Shown one piece after another: positions 1-5,014 of a stretch of 8,564 bases of DNA. Within the stretch, counting starts at the first letter, position 1, and every line of letters begins with the position of its first letter. Where the stretch lies: the NCBI GenBank assembly GCA_038229595.1, contig JBBROH010000174.1, positions 1-8,564 on the forward strand, read 5' to 3'. The stretch comes from JBBROH01 sp038229595. GTDB taxonomy: Bacteria; Chloroflexota; Chloroflexia; QHBQ01. Below the pieces are notes generated by a model. That model was not told the origin of the DNA and ran no database searches. It saw only the letters and a program-made list of their open reading frames with translations. The position numbers were made by a program, and so were the translations under genes.

Positions 1-906
1 AAGGGGGTGGAGCCGAGCCAACTGAAGCGGGTACGCAACATCCTCGCCCACCCCACCGCTGCCCTGCTGGTGGATTACTACGATGATGCACACTGGGAGC
101 GACTGGCCTTCGTGCAGCTACGCGGGCCAGCCACCTTGATTGCGCCAGGCACGGTGGAACACGTAGCGGCGGTGGCGATGTTGAAGGAGAAGTACCCACA
201 GTATCAGCAGATGCCGATTGAGGAGCGACCACTGATCTGCCTGACCGCCCAGCACGTACATCAGTGGCAGTACGACCCCACTTTGCCGCTGCCAGAGCGG
301 ACCAACGATTGGGCGGCGATCATAAGGGGGCGGCGGTCGGTTCGCAGCTACCAGGATCGCCCGCTCAGCCACCCGCAGCTTGAGGCAATCCTCGAAGCGG
401 GTGGCTACGCACCCTCGCCGCACGGTCGCCAACCCTGGCGGTTCGTGGTACTGACCACCCTTGAGGCGAAGCGCACCCTCGCCGACGCGATGGCGGCTGA
501 GTGGCAGCGCAACCTAGAGATGGACGGGCAGGCGGCGGAGATCGTCAACATCCGCCTGAGCAAGTCGTATCAGCGCATCCTCAGCGCACCAGCGATCATC
601 ATCCCCTGCCTCTACCTCGCTGACCTCGACGTGTACCCAGATGCGGGGCGACAGGCGGCAGAGGCGACGATGGCGGTGCAAAGCCTCGGTGCAGCAGCCC
701 AGAATATGCTACTAGCGGCTTACGCCCTGGGGCTGGACGGCGGCTGGATGTGCGCCCCGCTGTTCTGCCCAGAGGTAGTGGTAGCGGCCCTCGCCCTCGA
801 CCCGCGCTTGACCCCACACGCGCTGCTAACCTTCGGCTACGCCGCTGCTGACCCTAAGCGTCGCCCAAAGTTGCCGCTTGGCGACCTTGTGGTGCGTTGG
901 ACGTAG
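1..906 (+). CDS. PPOX-type (F420/FMN) split-barrel domain fused to nitroreductase, 5' truncated
   Basis: This is the 3' part of a flavin-type oxidoreductase. The frame is open to base 1 (K-G precede the GTG at 7), and the visible protein begins in the middle of a fold ('LKRVRNILAHP..ALLVDYY'). I therefore read GTG 7 as internal and the gene as cut by the window edge. Residues 7-90, counted from that GTG, resemble the second half of a pyridoxamine-phosphate-oxidase-like split barrel of the Rv0121/TIGR03668 type, a family predicted to bind F420. Residues 103-299 are a nitroreductase domain: 'RRSVRSY' (109-115) is the usual FMN phosphate-binding start, followed by 'SPHGRQPWRFVVL' (137-149), 'SLGAAAQNMLLAAYALGLDGGW' (226-247) and 'LLTFGYAA'. 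The domain resembles the C-terminal domain of FbiB, which reduces dehydro-F420-0. A role in F420 synthesis or F420/flavin redox chemistry is inferred. The stop TAG lies one base from the convergent response-regulator stop. The nitroreductase call is firm; the N-domain call is moderate. Confidence 0.85.
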   Translation, partial: KGVEPSQLKRVRNILAHPTAALLVDYYDDAHWERLAFVQLRGPATLIAPGTVEHVAAVAMLKEKYPQYQQMPIEERPLICLTAQHVHQWQYDPTLPLPERTNDWAAIIRGRRSVRSYQDRPLSHPQLEAILEAGGYAPSPHGRQPWRFVVLTTLEAKRTLADAMAAEWQRNLEMDGQAAEIVNIRLSKSYQRILSAPAIIIPCLYLADLDVYPDAGRQAAEATMAVQSLGAAAQNMLLAAYALGLDGGWMCAPLFCPEVVVAALALDPRLTPHALLTFGYAAADPKRRPKLPLGDLVVRWT

Positions 907-907
907 G

Positions 908-1336
908 TTAGTGGTAAGTCTGAACCCGCTGTGGTTCGCTGTTGGTCGGTGGGGCAACCAGCAACCCCTCCACCTGGGCCAGCAGGCTGGGGATGTCGAA
1001 CGGCTTGGCTAGCACATTGACGGGCAGGTAGCGCAATCCTGCCGTTAGTTCGCTCACTCGCCGGGGGAGACTGCTGCACACTAGCACGTGTACGCCCTCA
1101 AGTTCGCGCATTAGTGCCATTTGTTGCAGGCTGTCTACGCAGCTTTCCTCGCAGGTGGGGCTATGGTCGAGCAGCACCAGGTCGGGCAATGTCGCCCGCA
1201 AGGTGCTGGCAAGGTCGGCAGTATAACCGCTGGTGCTGACCTGATAGCCCTCCTCAGCAAGCAAGCTAGCCAGCATCTCCAACACAGTAGCATTATTGTG
1301 GATCAGCAGTACGTGGTCGCCAGGTGTGTACATCAT
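908..1336 (-). CDS. Single-domain response regulator (CheY-like receiver) with atypical acidic pocket
   Basis: This 142-aa protein is a stand-alone receiver domain with no DNA-binding or enzymatic output domain. The phospho-acceptor is D57 in 'PDLVLLD'. The switch Ser/Thr position is filled by S88 or S89 ('VLVCSS'), and the conserved lysine is K111 in 'LAKPFD'. The usual acidic pair after beta-1 (consensus 'VDD') is replaced by H13-N14 ('LLIHNN'), so Mg2+ binding and phosphorylation may be altered. No histidine kinase lies next to it, so the partner is unknown. The start is a double ATG (1331-1336) preceded by a strong Shine-Dalgarno, AGAGGAGGAG (1341-1350); I use the first ATG. The gene has its own promoter at 1399-1404 with a direct-repeat array in place of a -35 box, which suggests activator control. 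The roughly 20 residues after the last helix look like a disordered tail. Confidence 0.9.
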   Translation of the reverse strand: MMYTPGDHVLLIHNNATVLEMLASLLAEEGYQVSTSGYTADLASTLRATLPDLVLLDHSPTCEESCVDSLQQMALMRELEGVHVLVCSSLPRRVSELTAGLRYLPVNVLAKPFDIPSLLAQVEGLLVAPPTNSEPQRVQTYH

Positions 1337-1352
1337 GTCACTCCTCCTCTAG

Positions 1353-1359
1353 CTTACCA
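1353..1359 (-). repeat. Fifth CTTACCA copy in the response-regulator leader
   Basis: An exact fifth copy of the array heptamer lies downstream of the predicted transcription start and just upstream of the Shine-Dalgarno. It is 56 bp from the nearest exact upstream copy. It could be an auxiliary operator or a chance match; a single 7-mer alone is weak evidence. Confidence 0.3.
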
Positions 1360-1398
1360 CCTACTGCGTCGGGGGAGTAGTGCATGGCAAGCACTAGT

Positions 1399-1404
1399 AT
1401 TATA
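1399..1404 (-). promoter_or_regulatory. -10 box of the response-regulator promoter
   Basis: The minus strand reads TATAAT here, a perfect sigma-70-type -10 hexamer. Transcription would start near 1392 and give a leader of about 55 nt ending in the strong Shine-Dalgarno at 1341-1350. At 17 bp spacing the -35 position reads GGTGTT, which does not resemble TTGACA. The promoter is therefore likely to depend on a protein bound to the repeat array immediately upstream. The assignment comes from sequence match and position only. Confidence 0.65.
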
Positions 1405-1405
1405 C

Positions 1406-1457
1406 CTGACCAAACTTACCAAACACCTTACCAAGCCACCTTACCAAAACCTTACCA
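1406..1457 (-). promoter_or_regulatory. Direct-repeat operator array (CTTACCA / TGGTAAG)
   Basis: The 7-mer CTTACCA (TGGTAAG on the transcribed minus strand) occurs exactly at 1415-1421, 1427-1433, 1440-1446 and 1451-1457, so start-to-start steps are 12, 13 and 11 bp. A one-mismatch copy, CTGACCA, lies at 1406-1412. The nearest exact copy is separated from the TATAAT box by exactly 10 bp. Heptamer direct repeats about one helical turn apart, placed about 10 bp upstream of the -10, are the layout of Pho boxes bound by OmpR/PhoB-type regulators. Examples are the GTTCACC repeats of actinobacterial PhoP and the CTTAACCT-like repeats of cyanobacterial SphR. The binding protein here is inferred, not shown, and the slightly irregular spacing is a point against a strict Pho box. 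Confidence 0.55.
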
Positions 1458-1501
1458 TTCAGCACGAATCACAAACAACCAGCTTGCTAGCCCTAGAAGG
1501 A

Positions 1502-1533
1502 CAAAAGAAAGGGGCCAGTCGTGTTGACTCGCC
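1502..1533 (-). terminator. Weak intrinsic terminator after the NUDIX gene
   Basis: Twenty-one bases past the NUDIX stop, the minus strand can fold GGC-G-AGTC / AACAC loop / GACT-G-GCC, a 3+4 bp stem with one internal G:G mismatch. It is followed by CCTTTCTTTTGT, a T-rich run interrupted by C. Position and tail fit a rho-independent terminator closing the methyltransferase-SDR-NUDIX group, but the stem is short. Confidence 0.4.
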
Positions 1534-1554
1534 ACCCATCCGCCACCCACCCGC

Positions 1555-2109
1555 TCACCGCCGCAGCCGGGCGGCCCGCAGCATGGCGATGATCGTCAGG
1601 CCGTCGCTGATCCGCCCATCATAACACATCTCTACTGCCTCGTGGAAGGGAATAGTAACTGGCTCGAAGCCTGCCTGCTGCTCTGTCACTTCCAGGTCGC
1701 TGCCCACTGCGGTCAACTGCTCGGCCAGGAAGGCGTGGGCGGTCACGTTGCTGATGCCAATCGCGGTATGAAAGCTGCCCAGCGCAGTCCAGCGGCCCGC
1801 CACCAGGCCCTGCTCCTCACGCAGTTCACGCACGGCGCAGTGCAGAGGTGCGTCCGCATCCTCTGGGTTGAACGCCCCCGCCGCCAGTTCCAACAGCGTC
1901 TCATTCACCGTGTAGCGATACTGTCGCTGCATCACCACGTTACCGTCCTTCGTCAGCGGTACGACCACTGCACAGCCGGGGTGTTCGACCCAGGTGTAGG
2001 TGATCTCTACGCCATTTGGTAGGGCGACCTGATCCTGTTGCAGGTTGTACCACTTGCTGCTGAACAGCGTCGCGCGGCTGAGGGTGCGCCAGTACGTGCG
2101 CTCGCTCAC
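1555..2109 (-). CDS. NUDIX hydrolase (ADP-ribose pyrophosphatase-like)
   Basis: This 184-aa protein hydrolyses a nucleoside diphosphate linked to another group; the substrate is not certain. The catalytic helix of the Nudix box is intact as RELREEQGL (R94-L102), with metal-binding glutamates at 95, 98 and 99. The upstream part is unusual: G78 lies two residues further from REL than in the GX5EX7REUXEEXGU consensus, and the outer E position reads D86. The preceding 'QYRYTVNETLLELAAG' (63-78) matches the strand layout of ADP-ribose/ADP-sugar pyrophosphatases, and total length fits that group. The start is GTG 2109, which overlaps the SDR stop in GTGA, so translation is probably coupled to the SDR. 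A weak terminator follows. A housekeeping role in clearing ADP-ribose or related nucleotides is inferred. Confidence 0.88.
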   Translation of the reverse strand: MSERTYWRTLSRATLFSSKWYNLQQDQVALPNGVEITYTWVEHPGCAVVVPLTKDGNVVMQRQYRYTVNETLLELAAGAFNPEDADAPLHCAVRELREEQGLVAGRWTALGSFHTAIGISNVTAHAFLAEQLTAVGSDLEVTEQQAGFEPVTIPFHEAVEMCYDGRISDGLTIIAMLRAARLRR

Positions 2110-3017
2110 TCTGCTACTATCTTGCTCCCGCTGGCGGGTTGGGGCAGCGCGGCGGCAGGCTGCTTGCCCAGGCGACGCAGTTGGCCGAGGATCAGGCGAT
2201 CCTTGAGGCGGTCGGGGAGCAGGCCGAGCATGAAGCGTAGCGGCACCTTGCTACCCACCAGGTAGCGGGTCTTGGGTCGGCGGGCAGTAAGGGCGTGCAA
2301 CACAGCCTTGACTACCGTCTCTACTGGGGCGGCGGTGCGGCCTGCGTTGGCGGCCAGGTTGCGGACGGCGGCTATCTGCTTGCCGTAGAGAGCTTCTGCA
2401 CCAGGGGGCATCATGCTGCTGAGGCGGTCGGCCTCGGTCAGCGACTTGCTCCAGATCGGGGTGGCAATCGAGCTTGGCTCAAGCAGGGCGACGCGTACTC
2501 CGAAGGGGGCAAGTTCCATACGGAGAGCATCGCTGACCGCCTCCATTGCGTACTTGCTAGCGCAGTACGGCCCAAACATGGGGACGGTATTGAGGCCGCT
2601 GATCGAGCCGATGTTGACGATCCGCCCCCTGCGCTTCCGCAGCAGCGGCAAGAACGCCTGGGTGACAGCCACCTGACCCGTCACGTTCACCTCCATCTCA
2701 CGGCGAAACTCGGCTATTGGTACGAACTCTAGTGGGCCGGTGACGGCGATCCCGGCGTTGTTGACCAGGCCCGCCAGCCCCGTGCTGCCCACTGCCGCCG
2801 CCACCTGCGCCGCTGCCGCCGTGATCGAAGCAGCATCGGTCACGTCGAGGATCAGCGGGTATAGTTGGCCCGCCGCTTCCTGGCGCAGGCTTTCACCATC
2901 GGCCTCCTTGCGTACCCCCGCAAACACACGGTAGCCGAGTTCGGCCAGCCGCAAGCTGACCGCCCGCCCGATACCCGTGGATGCACCCGTCACCACCACC
3001 GACCCAGGATGTGCCAT
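2106..3017 (-). CDS. Short-chain dehydrogenase/reductase (SDR), classical type
   Basis: This is an NAD(P)-dependent oxidoreductase of 303 aa with a Rossmann fold. Numbered from ATG 3017, the cofactor loop TGASTGIG is at 10-17, NNAG at 86-89, catalytic Asn in 'NVTG' at 111, Ser138 in 'IVNIGS', and Tyr151/Lys155 in 'YCASK'. The full classical SDR tetrad is therefore present. Arg36 after beta-2 ('GVRKEAD') suggests NADP(H) preference. The C-terminal extension of about 70 residues ('RTAAPVETVVKAVLHALTARRPKTRYLVGSK..') is typical of SDRs related to retinol and 17-beta-hydroxysteroid dehydrogenases, but the substrate here is unknown. Start choice: the Shine-Dalgarno GGAGG (3026-3030) is 8 nt from ATG 3017 but only 2 nt from the longer GTG 3023. 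GTG 3023 would need the upstream TGAGG as its site and remains possible. The stop overlaps the NUDIX start by 4 bp. Confidence 0.92.
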   Translation of the reverse strand: MAHPGSVVVTGASTGIGRAVSLRLAELGYRVFAGVRKEADGESLRQEAAGQLYPLILDVTDAASITAAAAQVAAAVGSTGLAGLVNNAGIAVTGPLEFVPIAEFRREMEVNVTGQVAVTQAFLPLLRKRRGRIVNIGSISGLNTVPMFGPYCASKYAMEAVSDALRMELAPFGVRVALLEPSSIATPIWSKSLTEADRLSSMMPPGAEALYGKQIAAVRNLAANAGRTAAPVETVVKAVLHALTARRPKTRYLVGSKVPLRFMLGLLPDRLKDRLILGQLRRLGKQPAAALPQPASGSKIVAE

Positions 3018-3038
3018 CGCCACTTCCTCCCCTCAAGT

Positions 3039-3058
3039 GGGCGTGGTCGATCACGCCC
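3039..3058. repeat. Perfect inverted repeat between methyltransferase and SDR genes
   Basis: GGGCGTG (3039-3045) and CACGCCC (3052-3058) form a 7-bp GC-rich stem. One G:T wobble pair closes a TCGA tetraloop. It sits in the gap between the two genes, just ahead of the SDR ribosome site. No T-run follows on either strand, so it is not a classical terminator. It might moderate read-through, protect RNA ends or serve as an operator. Confidence 0.45.
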
Positions 3059-3086
3059 GCACAACACGCCAGCGGTTACGTTCGGC

Positions 3087-3953
3087 TCAGTGCTTCGATT
3101 GCACCAACCCCGCCGCCGTCTCCTCCGAGGGGAGCAGGTAGGGGATACCGTTCTTGATCGGGTACCACTTGCCGCAATCCTGGCAGATCACCTCGTTGGC
3201 AACGATCTTTACGCTGCTGCCGGGGCAGTCGGGGCAGGATAGTATCTTTTCGAGGTCAACCTGCTTGACTGCATTGCGCTTGCTGCGCCGAAACTTCTGC
3301 ACCAGCGGGCGCAACTTGCGCGGCACTGCCGACTTGCCGAGCGTGCGGAAGGTGGTCAGCAGGCTTTGCAGTGGGCTACCCTTTGGCCGCGTCATCCGCA
3401 GCAGCGTCTTGCGATCCTCCAGCTTCAGCGGCGACTCGTTAACCACCTTGATCTTGATCTCCCCCTCCCATTCGTAACTCATCCAAAACACGTCGGGCGC
3501 ACTGCGCTGGAAGCGTTCGTACCAGGGGTTGTACTCGTAGAAGTAGTCGAACAGGTCGCCGAAGATGTTGTTCGGCGTATCCTTGTACTGCATAACAATG
3601 CTATCTCCAATGTGGTTGACGTACCACTTGTGGAACGACCAGAAGAACATCTTCTCAGCAATCTCGGTGGGCGACTCGATATAGCCACGCTTGCTGACGC
3701 GCATCAACTCCTGGCAGAAGCGTACTGGGTCGTCCATATGCTCGATGATGTGGCTGGCGATCACGTAATCGAAGGCTTTGTCCTTGAAGGGCAGGAAGTG
3801 GCCGTCCGCGCAGATCAGGGGGCGGTCAATCTGAAGGTTGCCGCCGCGCTCAGTGTTGTCGCTAATATAGCGATCCACCAGCACGTCACTACGTGGGTTG
3901 GGGCGGTCGCCACTACCTACTTCCAGTACCAGGTCGTCTTTGTTGATCCGCAA
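3087..3953 (-). CDS. SAM-dependent methyltransferase with C-terminal Trm112-like zinc ribbon
   Basis: This 288-aa protein has a class I methyltransferase domain at about 1-120. Motif I is 'VLEVGSGDRPNP' (9-20), followed by 'VDRY', the motif III region 'ADGHFLPFKDKAFDYVIASHIIEHMDDP' (49-76) and 'ELMRVSKRGYIESP'. A middle region rich in aromatic residues (100-165) leads to a very basic segment (about 200-230). The C-terminus (237-275) is a Trm112/UPF0434-type zinc ribbon with C240-x2-C243 and C257-x2-C260, followed by 'GKWYPIKNGIPYLLP'. The substrate is unknown; natural-product, glycan and lipid methylation are all possible. Start: TTG 3953 is preceded by GAGGAGA with 7 nt spacing, and the nearby ATG 3969 is out of frame. 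The N-terminal half has clearly lower GC (about 47% over 3541-3660) than its neighbours, which may indicate transfer. It probably leads the SDR-NUDIX group. Confidence 0.87.
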   Translation of the reverse strand: MRINKDDLVLEVGSGDRPNPRSDVLVDRYISDNTERGGNLQIDRPLICADGHFLPFKDKAFDYVIASHIIEHMDDPVRFCQELMRVSKRGYIESPTEIAEKMFFWSFHKWYVNHIGDSIVMQYKDTPNNIFGDLFDYFYEYNPWYERFQRSAPDVFWMSYEWEGEIKIKVVNESPLKLEDRKTLLRMTRPKGSPLQSLLTTFRTLGKSAVPRKLRPLVQKFRRSKRNAVKQVDLEKILSCPDCPGSSVKIVANEVICQDCGKWYPIKNGIPYLLPSEETAAGLVQSKH

Positions 3954-3976
3954 GAAAGTATCTCCTCATCAGTTTG

Positions 3977-3985
3977 TTAGTAGCA
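3977..3985 (-). promoter_or_regulatory. Possible extended -10 for the methyltransferase gene
   Basis: The minus strand reads TGC-TACTAA, 9 nt before the GAGGAGA ribosome site of the methyltransferase. The hexamer matches TATAAT at only three positions. The TGC-TA beginning and short leader copy the better promoters at 4958-4966 and 7992-8000, which is why I list it. Weak. Confidence 0.25.
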
Positions 3986-4013
3986 ATCGCGCCAGGCTGG
4001 GTTGGGCTGCCCC

Positions 4014-4931
4014 TCATCCCACGGTGGGGGTGACCAGGCTGGGCCAGGGGGTTGCCTGCAACTTCTGGTGCAAGGCTTGGGCCGCCTGCTGATCATCATA
4101 CAGAACGAAGAAGCCAGGGCCAGGGCCACAGTAGCGCACCTCTTCCCCGCCAGCGGCCACAATGTCGCGGCGGCAATCCTCAAGCTCTGGGAAGCGGATT
4201 GGGGCGGCCCATTCCAGGGTGCTGACCATCTCGGTGTAGGGCGGGCGTTCGCCCGCCCGTAGACCGGCGGCCAGCCGCTGGCTAACCAGGCCGTTGCCGA
4301 AGTTGTACCACTTCAGCATACCAAAGATGTCCATCACCTTGTCCTTCACTGCGGCGTTCGAGTTGACGAGGACGGCCCAGAGTGGCGCAGGCGGTGGCGG
4401 CAACGGTGTCACCTGCTGCCCGGCATCCTCCACCAGCGCAGTGCCGCCAAGCAGGAAATAGGCGACGTGTGGCCCGATCACGTCCGCGAGGTTGACGCTG
4501 GCGGCGTAGTCTAGCTTCAGTTCCCACAGTTGCCGCAGCCCCTTGATCGTCGCCGCCGCATCGCTAGCCCCGCCGCCCAACCCCCAGAACAGGGGGATGC
4601 GCTTGGTCAGCGTAATATCCGCCCCCGATTGCACGCCCAGCACTTGCCGCAGCAGGTTGGCGGTACGCACGATGATGTTGCCGCTGCCCTTTGGGGCGTT
4701 GACCTCCACCTTGCTCTCCCCTGCCAGGGGTGAGGTCACGTCCTGCTCAACCACCAGGTTGATCAACTTGTCGGCGCGGGGGGCGAAGGTGAGGGTGTCG
4801 TGCAGGGCAAGCTCCTGCATCACCGCCACATAGGCGAAGCGGTCGCCCCGCTTCTCGCGCCTGCCCTGCACCTCGTAGGTGAGGGGGAGGCGGGCGGGTG
4901 CCTCAATCTCTAGCTCTAGACGCTCTGCCAA
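4014..4931 (-). CDS. IspE-like GHMP-kinase homologue with substituted catalytic residues
   Basis: This 305-aa protein has the GHMP-kinase fold of IspE, the 4-diphosphocytidyl-methylerythritol kinase of the MEP isoprenoid pathway. It shows 'APARLPLTYEVQGRR' (11-25), 'QELALHDTLTF' (39-49), 'GSGNIIVRTANLL' (82-94), the ATP-binding loop 'IPLFWGLGGGASDAA' (112-126) and a C-terminal glycine motif, 'YCGPGPGFFVLY'. Aligned by eye to E. coli IspE, Lys10 becomes R14, His26 becomes F32 and Asp141 (in 'GADVP') becomes H155 in 'IGPHVAYF'. A normal IspE reaction is therefore doubtful; it may be a paralogue with another substrate, a regulatory pseudokinase or a decaying gene. Start: TTG 4931 has GGGAGG 7 nt upstream and an extended -10 at 4958-4966. 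The open frame runs 34 codons further, to 5033, into the upstream gene, but that stretch crosses the promoter and does not resemble the family. Confidence 0.8.
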   Translation of the reverse strand: MAERLELEIEAPARLPLTYEVQGRREKRGDRFAYVAVMQELALHDTLTFAPRADKLINLVVEQDVTSPLAGESKVEVNAPKGSGNIIVRTANLLRQVLGVQSGADITLTKRIPLFWGLGGGASDAAATIKGLRQLWELKLDYAASVNLADVIGPHVAYFLLGGTALVEDAGQQVTPLPPPPAPLWAVLVNSNAAVKDKVMDIFGMLKWYNFGNGLVSQRLAAGLRAGERPPYTEMVSTLEWAAPIRFPELEDCRRDIVAAGGEEVRYCGPGPGFFVLYDDQQAAQALHQKLQATPWPSLVTPTVG

Positions 4932-4938
4932 TGCTCTG

Positions 4939-4944
4939 CCTCCC
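4939..4944 (-). promoter_or_regulatory. Ribosome binding site fixing the TTG start of the IspE-like gene
   Basis: GGGAGG on the minus strand lies 7 nt before TTG 4931. It places the start where the family homology begins and rules out the longer frame that opens at 5033. Confidence 0.65.
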
Positions 4945-4957
4945 AGTTTGCAGGCTA

Positions 4958-4966
4958 AGTATAGCA
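4958..4966 (-). promoter_or_regulatory. Extended -10 promoter of the IspE-like gene
   Basis: The minus strand reads TGC-TATACT, an extended -10 (TGn plus five of six matches to TATAAT). It lies in the 83-bp gap after the glycosyltransferase stop and 13 nt before the ribosome site. No good -35 hexamer is visible, which is common for extended -10 promoters. The IspE-like gene can therefore be transcribed independently of the glycosyltransferase upstream. Confidence 0.55.
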
Positions 4967-5014
4967 CATTTTGGTGGTCACTCGCACGGGGGCGGTTTGT
5001 GGTTTGCAGAGCAG

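Noticed and set aside
1406..1457. Short tandem repeats considered as a CRISPR array or replication iterons
   Set aside because: Units are 7 bp with 4-6 bp spacers, far too short for CRISPR. There is no Rep gene or AT-rich origin, and the position in front of a -10 box fits an operator better.
1522..1554. G-rich minus-strand stretch after the NUDIX stop as a G-quadruplex
   Set aside because: Only three GGG tracts are present; a stable three-tier quadruplex needs four. Two-tier folding is possible but weak.
1121..1624. Plus-strand open frame of 167 codons across the regulator and intergenic region
   Set aside because: It is antisense to the response regulator over its first half, has no recognisable domain, and covers the promoter and repeat array.
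3366..3980. Plus-strand open frame of 204 codons opposite the methyltransferase
   Set aside because: It is a mirror frame of a well-supported gene, without family similarity or a ribosome site.
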